A DNA stretch of 64,000 nucleotides from Lutjanus erythropterus (Eukaryota > Chordata > Actinopteri > Lutjaniformes > Lutjanidae): positions 2,221,820 through 2,285,819 of the forward strand of contig CM034604.1 of the NCBI GenBank assembly GCA_020091685.1, read 5' to 3'. Made by a program: the position numbers and the translations under genes. Shown piece by piece: positions 10,971 to 22,550 of this stretch (its first letter is position 1; each line of letters opens with the position of its first letter). The notes beneath the pieces are model-generated. The model did no database searches. It saw only the letters and a list, made by a program, of their open reading frames with translations, and was not told where the DNA came from.

Positions 10971-12129
10971 GGCTAGATACTGGTGTACAGGGGACAAGAC
11001 ATATGTGACAAAAACATTCATTTTGACTTTATGGGCACTGATTAAGGGTCAATGTCTGAAGAGGGGGGTCCAGTCAGACACCTTTTCACAGTAGTGTACA
11101 ATTATGGTCAATGAGCCATTGTTTAGTGTTTACCTTTTCCAAAGTAAAGGAAAAGTTCCATCTTTTCATACCCAACTGTAAACCAAAACTGTCCAAACTG
11201 GGAATTTTGAATACCATCACACACTTAATGGTGTATGCTAAAGATGAGACTGAAAATAATGGTGCTAATGTTTAGTATCCTGAACAAGCCATAAAGCTTC
11301 TTCATGTTTGAGCTTATATGACTAAAACCATGGTTATGTATAAGTAAATTTAAGTCTAATATTAATACATACTTCCTTTTAAACTGTGACAGAATGCAGG
11401 TTTTTCAAAGCAGTTAAAACATCAATGGACCAAATGGAATTCATATGTGTCAGTCACATTACCACAAAAGCCCAAAGAAACGTCATGGGAAATGTGTCTT
11501 CAAAGCCTCGTGTGTGTAATGTAAAGTCATCAGATGGAGTCCTGGAAGTGTTCTGGTGTCAAGAGTTTACAAATCTGCCTGTGTCATGGTTTTCAGCAGC
11601 CACGTCTACGAGTGGCCTGCCAAACTGGAAAACCAGAGAACAGCAGATGCCAAGCAGAGCCTCGGAGAACAGCAGATTTCAGACGTTTTCTGCGAGGGAA
11701 TTAAAAGTAGTGAACTCTGTTTTACCCTTCAGATGGTCAACTGAGGACACAGATTACGCTTGGCAGAACGGGATTGAAGACATTTTGAAAAAGGAGACTT
11801 TTGCAAATGTTTCATATCGAACAGCACTTCATGGCCTCGAGGGAATGTCTCCGACTCATGGACTGACATTCCTGGTTACAATGTGATTACTTTGGCATCC
11901 AGCCATTACAATTACAGAGAGGAGAGGGGCTTGTTAGAAGTAGCAGTCTGGCCAGATACACTACAAAGTGCTGAAAGACATACAGACACAGTCTGCAGAG
12001 GAGTAACAGAAATGTTGGTAAACAGGCTGGATTAGAAAATGACTGTTTGAGTGTCTTCTGTGTTTCTTTCCAAGAAAACATCCTATGTGGTCGATGGGTT
12101 TGGTGTGAGTTGCAGAGTTTTGGTGATAT
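10971..12129. other. Stretch with one 166-codon open frame, no recognised gene
   Basis: The plus-strand frame 11386-11886 is among the longest open frames outside transposons here. Its translation has no recognisable domain, signal peptide or membrane segment. A second plus frame (11556-11744) overlaps it. I judge it a chance frame; a translated search would settle it. Confidence 0.45.
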
Positions 12130-12265
12130 CGGCTGTAGAGATGTCTGCCTTATCTCTACTATAATGAGACTAAATGGCACTTGGCTTGTAGTGCTCCCAG
12201 TTACTCAAGATAATCCACAGACCTTGTTGTGAGCAGTTTCTTGTAGGAACTATTTTCTTTCTACT
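12130..12265 (-). mobile_element. MITE M1, copy B (inverted, uninterrupted)
   Basis: Read on the minus strand it gives 'agaaaatagttcctac', 'acaaggtctgtggattat', 'cttgagtaactgggagcac', 'acaagccaagtgccat' and 'gcagacatctctacagcc'. This joins without a break the two halves that are separated in copies A (5.1-5.9 kb) and C (12.4-13.1 kb). It lies head-to-head with copy C across a short spacer. Confidence 0.7.
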
Positions 12266-12365
12266 GAACTACACCCTCCAACATGTGATGTAGTTCAGTA
12301 GTGATACAGTGTATCACTACCCTCCAACATGTGATGTAGTTCAGTAGTGATACAGTGTATCACTG
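12261..12365 (+). repeat. 46-bp tandem duplication with internal palindromes
   Basis: Unit 1 (12274-12319) and unit 2 (12320-12365) start 'ccctccaacatgtgatgtag' and agree at 45 of 46 bases. Each unit contains GTGATAC-agt-GTATCAC. In addition CTACTGAACTAC (12261-12272) is the exact reverse complement of GTAGTTCAGTAG (12290-12301). The array sits at the centre of the inverted pair of M1 copies. Confidence 0.85.
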
Positions 12366-12399
12366 CCCTGGTTAGCACTAGAGGACATTCTAGCTCAAC

Positions 12400-13100
12400 C
12401 AAGGAGGACGCCATTAATGTTTACATCCCGCATTGTCATGAGCACAAGCCTCTCTTCCATGAGTAGATTCGCTTCCTTCTGTGCGGTGATACGGCTGGTA
12501 GGTGTAGTTTGATCGAAAGAAAGTAGTTCTTACATAAAACTGGTCACAGTGGGTTATGATTTGTTGAAATACGTTACTTTAGAGCGATGCAAAATGAAGC
12601 TTTAACAGTTAGTTTCTTTTTTCAGTTCCACACCACTTCTTTATTGGCCTACATGAGTATGTTTTAAGCAGTATGACCTGCGTTTTAAAGCCTTTCTTCA
12701 TCACCTGCGATGCGGAAACATCAGAGTTGCACATAACCAAAGTGTCCTGTCTCCTCCTCAGAGTTCAGGTATAAAATCCCAGTGCACATTAGAGTGTCTC
12801 TCCTTGGCAGCCACTTCAGTGTGAAACCTGCCTGCACGCGCCGTGATACACTGGGGTGGTGGGAGTGGCTGACAGTACATCACCTGCACTCCGTTTTTAT
12901 CAGCCTTCTCTGCTTTTATCATAGTGGTTTTGTCGTTTGTGGTGACTTGACAAAAAAAAAAAGACTGGTTGACTTGAAGAATCACAGTCGGCTGAGGGAC
13001 TGAATTGAATCTTCTTTTTGGTGCATTGAGCACCACAAGCCGAGTGCCATCTAGTTCCATTATATCGAACAGAAGGCAGACATCTCTACAGATGATATGT
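12400..13100 (+). mobile_element. MITE M1, copy C (interrupted)
   Basis: Left block 12400-12560 ('tgagtagattcgcttcc', 'ggtgatacggctgg', 'gtgtagtttgat', 'aaagtagttcttac') and right block 13010-13100 ('gagcaccacaagccgagtg', 'ccatctagttcc', 'gcagacatctctacag') match copies A and B. About 450 bases of unrelated sequence separate the blocks. A 12-A tract lies at about 12952-12963. The separating sequence was not identified. Confidence 0.65.
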
Positions 13101-14289
13101 CTGAAATTGATTTCTCAGAAACCACAGGACATTCAAAAATTACAGTCAATTTTCATTTTTCATGCAATCTTGAATCCCATCAGCTGCTGTCTGATGATGA
13201 TTTAGCCACTGAGGGAAACGGCCATTGTTTCAGGACTTGCAAAAAACGAATATGCAGGGCATGACTTTGTCTTCTGTGCTGGTCAGCCTCAAATTAGCAG
13301 CAAGAATGGAGTTGGAGGCTAATTTCTGTAAACAGATATCTGCAGATGAATGCAGAGAAAATTCAAAAAAGCTAATAAAGAGCTAAAAAAAATTTCAGAT
13401 GATAGCTTGTGGGTTCTGAGATTGCATTTTCGGCTGATACTTTCTGCCTCTCTGCCTGCTCAAACATGATTAGTCAATACTACTTAGACTACAAATGGAA
13501 ATCAAAACACTTCTGATACCAAAATTTTGTCTCTTGTCTACAGATTCTGCATTCATATTCAGATTCCTGTCTATAGAGATCAGTTTTCATGAATGTTGCT
13601 GATTACTGGATCTCTTACAATCAAGAACACATAAAGAGGTAATAAGCTCTAATGGCTGCAAGGCCTGCTGGTGATTTTCTTTACTTTGTCTCCCTGAATT
13701 CTGAAGCCGCATTAGTCAGAGAATTGTATCAAAATTGAGGAGAGCTTCCGTGCTTGTGGCTGCAGCGCTATTTCAGTTTAAATTTCCACGACTGCTTTCT
13801 CTCTTCAGAGGCCCGGCAGTCCAAGTGCTTCTCCAGATTTTGCTGTGAGATTACTGCTGGCTGGTGGCTGACCTCTACATCCAAACTGCTGTTCTCAGAG
13901 AAAACAACTCGATCTGTCAGTTGTACAGTGTCTGCTCTCCAAAGGTTTCACTTTACAGCAGCTTTAGCCTGTCCAGTCTGACAGATCATTTACTGCCTGT
14001 ATGTGAAACTGTCATGATGCATTGCAACTGCACGTTATCATGGGGGCAACATCCAACCATGATTTTAACTTTTGTAACAGACAATAAAACAAGCGTGTCG
14101 ACTTCACACAGCGATTAACCAGACGTGTGGAAGTAGGCAGGTTTGAACCACTCTCACAAGCTTTCTTTTGCCATTATTACTTGTGTTACTTCCTGCGAGT
14201 ACAGTCAAGTGCAACACCAGGAATGCTTTTGAGAAAAACTGTCCTCAAGTGCATGTCCATCAACCTCTTTTAATGTGCATTTCAATTTG
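13101..14289. other. Stretch without recognisable gene
   Basis: Two plus-strand frames (75 and 84 codons, 13754-14118) overlap in different frames, which argues against either. An A tract (about 14297-14313) follows. 13200-13700 is unique AT-rich DNA. Confidence 0.5.
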
Positions 14290-14640
14290 TGTGTAAAAAA
14301 AAAAAAAAAACATGAAAATGCTGAAAAAAATTAAAGGGACTTAAAAGCAACAGTAAATGTGTGTTCTGAGTTTGTCACGCCACAGAAATGTGTTATTAAC
14401 CACTCAGACAAATTTGAATGAAAAACATTTCTAAGTATATAAAATTAGGTCTCAAAATCATGAAAAATGAGAAGTTTTTTCTGCTCTGAAATGCTGGTGT
14501 CGTGTCCGATCCACCATCTCAGTGTCAAAGACCACTATGGCCTGAAAACAACTTGAAACATGGACGCTCTGTCCAGCAGCTTTATTGGACATGTCCCGAC
14601 ATGTTTGAGCCACCAGAGCAAGAGGACAGTGACAGGATGG
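14290..14640 (-). repeat. Dispersed repeat R2, copy 2
   Basis: The reverse complement of this stretch matches 2500-2745. It is the longer copy, with about 80 extra bases containing 'ggatcggacacgacacc'. The A tract at its left edge (plus strand) would be a T tract in the orientation of copy 1, so it is not a simple retroposon tail. Confidence 0.6.
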
Positions 14641-14645
14641 TATTT

Positions 14646-15431
14646 CTTTTTCTTTCTGTGTCTGGTTGTTGGAACTGATGTGAGCTGAAGTGAACTGCTG
14701 GGCTGAGAGAGATGCTGAAGGTACATTTGTAACTGACTGTTAGAGAGAGGGAGGTGGTGATGTTTGTGTGTTGGTTCATGGGGGTTAGTGTTGGGGGACC
14801 ATGACTCTGGCCTATTATCAAGTCATGTTTCAGGTCTCGACACAGAAATCCTGAACAGTTTAACAGTGTAACTCCGCAATTCAGTACTACAGAGTTCTCA
14901 GTCTATTTACATGTTTTCAGCAGCTGTTTTCTAACATGTAGATGTAGATATGTTTAGAAGAAAAATTCCCCTTTTCCTTTACACAGACTTTAAATTTATC
15001 ATATAGACTGACACTTTCATATTAGAAATTGTAATCTCTAAACTAGATATTTAGCTTTTCTAACTTCAAACAGTTATTTCATGAAAAGCATCTCTGAAGA
15101 CTCATTGACTGACATGGCAAGTTTACCACATGGCATCCTGTCATTAAATCCTCATTTCAATTGTAACCATCATCTGCTGATGTTTAACGAGGCATGCAGC
15201 TCTACAAACAGACCATAATAGGTTGTGTTGCCCCTCTCCTGCGTCACCAGATGTAATCTGAGTACTGTTGTTTGACACAGTCAGGCTACTGTAGCACGTT
15301 CTGCTGTAGACTGACAACAACACACTGCTTAAAGAGGAACTACACTGATTTTACATATCAAAGTGTGTTTACAGGCATATGATTTTAAACTGTGAAACAT
15401 CAACAGATTTGAAGATCACATCCACTTAAGA
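14646..15431. other. Stretch without recognisable gene
   Basis: Mixed composition, no shared repeat detected, no coding frame above 80 codons. Nothing further seen. Confidence 0.5.
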
Positions 15432-16159
15432 CAGGGGTCTGCAATCTTTATGATCAAGGGAACCATTTTTAGCTCAATGAAAAGAAAAAATGAATCTGTC
15501 TGGAGCCTCAACTATTAAATTCTCTCTTTTCTGCGAAGCCTTTTTTTTAATTTGGCAAGGACTGTCTGCCTTCAAAATTTAGGTATGGAACCACAGACAC
15601 ATTTTAGTTGACAAAATATTAACTTTTTTAAAAACTTTTTTTTTATTTGGTGTATAGGTTACATATTTTTTTTAAAGATGGCTAATGTAAGAATCACTGT
15701 ACACTGTAAAAAAAAAACTGCTGAGACGACAAAATACTGCAATTGATTTGAGTTTTGAGCTCAACTCAAACTCTTATGTTTTGAAATAAACTGATAATAT
15801 TTGCCAATCTATAATCTTTAGTTGAGATAATTTACTTTTCTTCTTTAGATAAACTTGAATCTTTGAGTTTTAGAAATTCCAAAAAATGGCTTGAATTCCT
15901 GAAATACATTTTTTTGGAGTTTCTACAACTCAAAGATTTAAGTTTATCTAAAGAAGAAAATTTGTTGGGCTCAAAACTCAAAAATCTATTGCTTAAATTT
16001 TTGAGCTGTCTCAACTGTTTCACAGACCTGTAAAAATGATAAAAGAAAATTTAATTGTTAAAGAAAAAAAAAATGTTATTCATTTCCACAAAGATTTTTT
16101 GCCAAACTCACAGGGAGCCACTGGAGAGGAGCTGAAGAGCTGCAGGCTGCAGACCCCTG
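15432..16159. mobile_element. Non-autonomous hAT element (CAGGGGTCTGCA ends)
   Basis: Perfect 12-bp terminal inverted repeats CAGGGGTCTGCA / TGCAGACCCCTG bound 728 bp. The 8-bp flanks 'acttaaga' (15424-15431) and 'actgaagt' (16160-16167) agree at 6 of 8 positions, as expected of an ageing hAT target duplication. No transposase remains. The interior carries a large foldback (15697-16022) that may be part of the element or a later insertion. Confidence 0.75.
15697..16022. repeat. Long foldback (about 150-bp arms) inside the hAT element
   Basis: Inner arms 15832-15887 ('cttctttagataaactt', 'atctttgagtt') and 15905-15960 ('actcaaagattt', 'aagtttatctaaagaag') are inverted copies with few mismatches around a loop of about 20 bases. 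Outer arms 'gagttttgagctc' / 'ggctcaaaactc' and 'ctgagac' / 'gtctcaac' extend the symmetry to most of the interval. The structure fits a foldback MITE that could form a long hairpin. Confidence 0.75.
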
Positions 16160-17470
16160 ACTGAAGTTAAGAAAGAAGTGATCAAATTGTCTTACGAAAC
16201 ACGGAGAGTGTGAGGAAACACCTTTTACACCACACAGATTCCATCCCAGGGGCCGTTGTGGACTTTTTCACTCAAGGCTAAAGACAAGCTCACCCCAAAA
16301 ATGTTCAGAGTTGTTTTTTCTACAAAATCTCAAACAGCTTGTTTATTTCTATGGTCAGGTGGGTACAATGCAGTTAGGACTGGGGAACCCACAACAATTT
16401 AACTGAAAATCCAACTTTATGCCTTCTGTCAAGCAACAACACAGCAGATTTAGTTACTGAGAATACAATCCAAACCAAGGATGTGCACTGATCCTACAAC
16501 ATGTAATTATATTGGCACAGGGAAAAAGATGTTGTTGTTTGATAGCCAGGAAAGATGGATCAGAAGGGAGCAAACTTGGAGTGAGGAAGAGATTGAAATC
16601 TTTGCTCCATGCAAGCTCAGATTCAGGATTTATTAATGTTTGTACTTGTACCTGGAACAGACACTAAGAAAAGGACAAATTCAGTGAGAGTGAAGACAAA
16701 TCCATCCATGCTTTGCCAAAGCTGAATCGTCAAATTTGCTCTCACTTTTCTCACAGTTGCCAAAACAGGTTGAACCAAACATAAAGATAGAGATAAAAGT
16801 TAAGGTAAATGTACAAGCAAGTGCTCCAGCATGGTTCAGAGCCAAGAAAACAAACCACCGGGTGTGATCGCACTAGAAGCTAAGCTGCTGAGAAAATGAA
16901 GGTACCATATGTTGTTTTTTGCGCATAGAATACTGTATGCTGTCCACACACATCACTTCTATATATATATATATATATATGTTCACGCTGGTTGTGTCCA
17001 GTGTTGCTGACGTGGGAGCAAATGTTCGGACAATCGCAGCTTTATTACACACACAGTGTATTGATTTGTATGGCTGTCAGTGCTGGGGAGGTAGATTACA
17101 GTCCAACAGCTCTTATCTCCCTCAGCCAGATTCCAGTGGCAGGTGGCTCAGGACATTAGATTTCTGTCTGTCTTTACCTTGGCCATCGTAAAATGGCCTG
17201 AGGTGCAGCCCTCTGTATGAGGCCTCAGCAACAAAAATGCAACTGTACCCAAGAGTTCACTTTAAATTGTTATTACCAACTATTTCAGCTTGCACGAATC
17301 AAGCCACCTCCTCCAAGCTTGTGTGGTTTCTCCTGCTGGACAGACAGTTTTCAGCACAATTTCGTGACACTGATACACACAGTGTTTAGGTGCTAAGACA
17401 GAAAGAATTTCCTTGTTACTAAAACTGACTCTGAAGTACAACTTCACCATACCATACTATACCATACATA
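16160..17470. other. Stretch without recognisable gene; short (TA)n
   Basis: A (TA)n tract lies at about 16960-16981. The plus-strand frame over it (90 codons, 16919-17191) is mostly low complexity. The rest is unique sequence with no recognised element. Confidence 0.5.
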
Positions 17471-17790
17471 CATTATAATATAATTCCTCCTAAATTACCC
17501 CTTAATTTCATGGTTAATTATGTGATAATGAGCAAGTGCTGTTTTCATGTAATGAGCAGTAATTACCAAGTGACATATTTGAAATTTTTTAGAAAATTAC
17601 CCACAGATCACCCACAAATTTCATGGTTAAGTGTGTGATAATTAGCAAATATTGTGACTTCACTTTCTTACACTTGCAAATTATCATATAATTAACCGTG
17701 AAATTTGTGGGTCATTGGTAAGAAATTGCAAATATGTTCCTCAATATATCATGCCGTATATTACCACCTATTTACCAGGAAATTATGGGA
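17471..17790. mobile_element. Foldback MITE-like element
   Basis: Arm 17606-17650 ('cccacaaatttcatggttaa', 'gtgataattagcaaat') is inverted at 17674-17718 ('ttgcaaattatcatataatt', 'aaccgtgaaatttgtggg'). A third, direct-orientation copy of the same words lies at 17505-17545 ('aatttcatggttaattatgt', 'gataatgagcaag'). The arrangement, AT-rich with repeated arms, is that of a foldback-type non-autonomous DNA element. Ends are not defined. Confidence 0.6.
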
Positions 17791-19200
17791 CCTGGAAATT
17801 GAAGCGTTACGAAAAGCTTCTCTAATTTTGTTTGACTAAAAGTGTTATTCAACTGCTTTCACATATGCATAGTTCAACACAAGCTTCACATTAACGTTTT
17901 AAGTTTTAATGATTATCTTCAGCCCTTTCAAGGTGTTTTGTTACAGTCACAGCAGTTACAGCCTTTTAAATTTGTACCTGTTATAAGATGGTTGGATATC
18001 ACTCAAATGTGGCAAAATGCCAATGCAACAGTAAAGCAGGCAGTACAACGAGAAAACAAAGACACCTGTCAAAACACAAAAAGCACAGCCCAGTATCTAA
18101 AGGATTATATGCATATTGGACAATTCCACACCTCATGAATTACATTCAATGTCAATGTTTAGAGCCAATGAAGGAAGTAATATGTGCTTTATGTCACAGT
18201 TGAGGAGGTGAGGGGAGGTCAGGATGGTGGATGGACATATAACGCTTTAACAGACCTGATTATCTTTCTATAACCTTAACTATAATGCAGCTGATATATA
18301 GGAAGGAAGACGTTTTACAAAATGGCAATGGAATCAGAACATTGTTAATGAATGTAATCCAGGGATGTGCAGAATTCATTGTTTAATATTAATATTCTTG
18401 TCTAATGTTCTAGTTGGAAAAGCTAAATGCAGAGTGGGCTTTGATGCAGCATAATTCACTTTTCTTATGTCTGTATTCTTTTGTTGATGGCTGTGACACT
18501 GCAATATTCATAATATGATACATGTAATTCAAATTATGCTCAATCTAACAGTTGGTTTATTGATCCACCAAAGGTGTTGTGAGAATTTTATTTTTGTGTG
18601 TGTGGATATTTTGATGTTAAAACAAGTAGATGAAAATTAACTGGCAACTAATTTGACTCATTTTTTGAATCAATTAATCTGTTTTAATTTTCAGTGTTCT
18701 ATGGTTCCAGTTTCTTAATGTGGGTGTTGTTGCTTTTCTCTGTTTTATATCAGTGTGAACTGAATATCTTTGAGGTTTAGACTGATGATCAGACAAACCA
18801 AGCAGCAGTTGTTAGTTATTCTTGTCTATTTTTTGACATTTTAAAGACTAAGCAATGAAAAATAATTTGAAAAAGAATCAGTAATGAAATGGTCATTAGT
18901 TGCAGCAGTGCTGTTTTGTCATTATAGCATCTGACTGCAATAAAAAAGAAAAAGCTCAGCCATGATATGAGGGGAAAGCAACAGCTCCAGCAGAACTTGA
19001 AGGCACCAATCAGACATATCCCCTCTGCTACACGTTGGCCATCAGGACCGGTCATCAGACATCCTGCCCAGGATGCATGCTGCCAGCCAGAGACTGACTC
19101 ACACTTTGGCACTGGTCATTAGACTGTCACCAGGGTCTCAGAGTGTTGTTAGTAATGACAGGGCAGGGCATAGCATGCATGATGATTGTCTCCCTGTGCA
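17791..19200. other. Stretch without recognisable gene
   Basis: Plus frames of 98 and 71 codons (17842-18203) overlap in different frames. No family is recognised. 18300-18900 is AT-rich with no visible repeat. Confidence 0.5.
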
Positions 19201-19216
19201 CACATGCACACGCACA

Positions 19217-19220
<4 letters not shown>

Positions 19221-19295
<75 letters not shown>
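19221..19295 (+). repeat. (CA)n microsatellite, about 37 uninterrupted units
   Basis: A pure CA run of about 75 bp, preceded by imperfect CA/CG-type units from 19199. Such long pure dinucleotides are typical of fish genomes and usually length-polymorphic. Open frames through it read only Thr-His and are not genes. Confidence 0.97.
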
Positions 19296-19297
<2 letters not shown>

Positions 19298-19501
19298 CCC
19301 TCTCAAGAGGCCTGTAATTCACTCAACCTTTTATTTTGCTGCTGTGTGATTTGCTGAGTTCAGAGTAGATCTGGTCTAAGTAGCATGAGGCCTGATCTCC
19401 TGCAGTCTTGGCCGCTAAACTAAACCACAAATCAGTGGAGTACTGGTCTGTTCATCATCATATAAAAATAAATGAGACCAGTGCTGGTGTAGCTCTTTGC
19501 T

Positions 19502-19775
19502 AAAGGGTCACTTCACCCAAAGCACAAACAAAACTACATATTCCCTGACATCTGCTGCCATGATACACTGGGGGTGAGTTTGATTCAATGTGTTCAATTT
19601 ATGTTTCTCAAAGTGTCTAAAAATCTGAACAGAGTCCCAGTGACACAATATAATCCACCAACCTCACTGTGGACAGTTGTTTTCACTGGAGCTATTTTCT
19701 ACAGAAGAAGTAGTCCCAAATAAAACTGAAAGTGCATGATTCAATATTCAGTGGAAGTTAGTGATGTGTCTCTTG
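19502..19775 (+). mobile_element. MITE family M2, copy 1 (left end TAAAGGGTCACTTCACCCAAA, split)
   Basis: The left end 'taaagggtcacttcaccc' is the same terminus as that of 21940-22218 read on the minus strand ('ttaaaggatcacttcaccc'). Both contain 'aagtagtcc'-type words after 'ctacagaag' / 'ctactgaag'. Such TTAAAGGG..CACCCAAA termini mark abundant teleost MITEs. The right end of this copy is lost. Confidence 0.6.
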
Positions 19776-21939
19776 GGATGGTAATCTTGGATGGTAAGTG
19801 AGTCAACCATTTTGGTCTAGACGGATCTTGGTGTGATACTATGTTAGCTGTAGTTTGATTGTATATGTGTGTGTCACCTGTGTTCTCTCAAATGTCCAAG
19901 ACAAATTTCTCTTAAGGGAGACAATTAAGGCTAAGCTACTCTAATCTAATCATATAGCACCACCAGGACAAATTTTCAATTTTCCTAAAAGTTTGGTTTG
20001 TAACAAAATACCTGAAAAAAAAACTAATGATATTCCTATCAACCTTAGCTGTACTTAGTGTTTACTGCTAATTAGCAAATGTTAGCATGCTAGCTCACTA
20101 AAATAAAGTAGCAGTTGTATGTAACCACAGGGCTCACGTGTTCACCGTCAGACTGAAGTAACCAACACGCTCACAGGCCACATGTCCATTTTCTCACACA
20201 GTGAAAAGCAAATTCAGAACTGCAACTACAGCTATATTGTGTCGCGAAAAGAGGAGACTTACAGTGAACAAACCAGGAAGCAACAACATCACCGCACAGC
20301 ACCACAAAACACACAGTTATTCAAACCATCGTGGGAAAACACTAAACAAACACAAATCTATTATATTTAAATTTATTCCCATGCATGCTGCTCAGAGTAA
20401 TCTCAGTCAGCGGCTCCTCTGGCAGCAGCACAACATGTTCGAAAAAAGAAAAAGAAAAAAAAAAAAACGCAGCAAAAGTGACTTCCTGAACACCCATGAC
20501 CCTGCTGTGCCAATTTGCATTTCCATTACCACTTTTATCGTGCCGAGCTGCGTCCGAGATGGACCTATTCTGGAGTGGAGACAAAGTGAGCCCGACCCAC
20601 CTCCAAGTGGGCTGCAGTGATGTCTCGCTGATCGCAGCTAACCCGTGATGACCCTCCCTTCTCCCTCTCGAACAAGTGAGTGTTGTGATACTCACCTCGT
20701 GTGTGCAGGACAGCAGAGAGAGAGATGTTTTAATATGTGTCTTTATGTTCAGCTCTCAGTACTTTTGTAGCCTCCAGCTGAACCTCTGTGCTTTAAAATG
20801 TAGTTTCTCTCCTGAGTCCCTGTTCGAACGTTCATGTTTCTGCATTATTTTACCATTTTATATTTGCTTTCAGCTGTGTTGGAGTCATGTTAAGTTGCTG
20901 ATGATGAAACCCCGAATGAAAACATTTCCTGTTTGTGCTGCTTCATAATAAAAGTGTTCAAATAAGAAGATAACAGGGGACTTTTATTGTGAAGAATTTA
21001 AGGAAACAGTGTGTTTATTTCGTGTGTTTCAGTGTGTTTATTTTGTGTACGGTTTATCCACCACTTTACAGCGGCTCAGTCCGAGCTTTGTCGAGCTCGT
21101 CTTCAGTTAAAAGACTACACCTTCAAGCAGGTAGCCCTGTGCTGGGCTGACCAGCTGAGTCAAACTGAGTCGAGCAATGCAATTAAGTGCCCTCTAGGAT
21201 GCCCTTCTAGTAGAAAACGTGATAAAGTGCATCATGACTTTCAGCACGCTGGTGCCCTTTTAATGTTTTCACCCCGTCCAGACAACCCCCCACCCACTGC
21301 TGAGGAGCGATACCTGTGGTGTGTAATGTAAGAGAACGAACTGGGAAACTAGGACTGCACAATTATTTTTTTTGAAGAACTGATTATGATATTGATTAAT
21401 GACATTAAAATAAATATCAAAAACTTGTCTCATAATATTTCAGTATTTTATTCACACATTACAATAATGATAATAGCGGCATATTTGAAAGTTAGTCTAA
21501 TTTCCGCCCATGTCAGATGCCTGATCAGAAAAATACTGGTCCTCAAATTCAGAAGTAGCTGTGAAGAATATTAATTTAATCACTAATCACTGAGTCTACT
21601 GTTTGACTGAACTGGACATACTGGATCAGAATTTTTACAGAAAGACCTTGACTTAAGAACCTTAAACTCATTATGACATGGATTTCTTTGATCATTGCAG
21701 TAATATGCAGGTGAAATGATCACTGGCAGTGTATTTTTGCATCAGTGTGGGGCGAGGAAATTAACTGAAACTAATTACAGACAGTCTGTAATGTTAGTTT
21801 CAGCCATTTATGATTCATATGTGGTTGTTAAAGTGAACAGAAAGTATAAAACGAAGAATAACAGCGTTGGATGACAGATGGTGTAAAATTAACAGCAGCC
21901 ATGCAGACGTCACTTTTAACACTTAGAAACATCTAGATA
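19776..21939. other. Stretch without recognisable gene; one possible hAT end
   Basis: 20040-20100 has 'gctaattagcaaatgttagc', a word set common in fish repeats. At 21351 'taggactgcacaattattt' resembles a hAT end TAGGGCTGCACGATTA. The plus frame 20201-20620 (139 codons) is compositionally odd (Lys-rich run from a purine tract) and overlaps a 117-codon minus frame. No gene is recognised. Confidence 0.45.
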
Positions 21940-22218
21940 AACCACAGAACATGCAGTCAGAGGTTTCTGTCAGGACTACTTCCTACTGAAGGAACAGTTT
22001 CAAAAGAGAAGAAGACATTGTTTGTTGACATGGACTATTTTTAAATGTGAATTTTCAATGCTATGAGCAAAACAAATGAAACTGCATTCAACTGGGGTGC
22101 AGGAGGTAATCTTAGAAAGATATCTCAAAACCTGGACAAGTAAAATACCACTATCATGGCTGGATACCAGTAGAGGTTTTGCTTAGTTTATTATTTGGGT
22201 GAAGTGATCCTTTAAGAT
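21940..22218 (-). mobile_element. MITE family M2, copy 2
   Basis: On the minus strand it begins 'ttaaaggatcacttcaccc' and continues through 'cttgtccaggttttgagata' (split), 'cttctcttttgaaactg' and 'aggaagtagtcctgaca'. The terminus matches M2 copy 1. The opposite terminus is not visible. Confidence 0.55.
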
Positions 22219-22379
22219 CACATTCAGATCACATACAAGAGCACATTAGTGAGATTTTATCTTGACTTTCATGAGCACACTGATTCTGACATGATTGTTT
22301 GTTTGTATGCCCACTATTCACTGCTGAGATTACAGCTCCCTCTCAGATCTCTTTTTCATTTTTGCGTCTTCAGTTCATA

Positions 22380-22550
22380 CGAGGTGACTTATTACAGAGA
22401 GGAGAGCACCGGATCAATGAGCAGCTCCACATGTAGTTGTCATGGAGATGATGTGACTAAGAAACCCTTCGCCTTCATGAGCCCCAGGCTCAGACTGTTT
22501 GATGAGCTGCGGTGAGGCTGCCCGCCTCTCATCCTGGGAGAGGCACCACT
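22380..22550 (+). repeat. Diverged repeat pair R4, copy 1
   Basis: 'gttgtcatggagatgatg', 'ccttcatgagccccaggctc' (close form) and 'agactgtttgatgagctg' correspond to 'gttgtcatagggatgatg', 'ccctcatgag' and 'cacactgtttgatgagatg' at 30355-30445 in the same orientation. Reading frames are not kept between the copies, so a shared exon is unlikely. Confidence 0.45.

Noticed and set aside
11386..11886. 166-codon plus-strand open frame
   Set aside because: No domain, no codon-bias or splice context that I can defend, and another frame overlaps it. Kept only as a note in the surrounding stretch.
12274..12365. Possible CRISPR-like or satellite array
   Set aside because: Only two units, no spacer pattern, and a eukaryotic context. 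It is a simple tandem duplication.
19073..19357. Open frames reading Thr-His repeats
   Set aside because: Pure artefact of the (CA)n microsatellite.
20201..20620. 139-codon frame with a Lys/Arg-rich stretch resembling a nuclear localisation signal
   Set aside because: The basic run is encoded by an A-rich purine tract, and an opposing 117-codon frame exists. No homology recognised.
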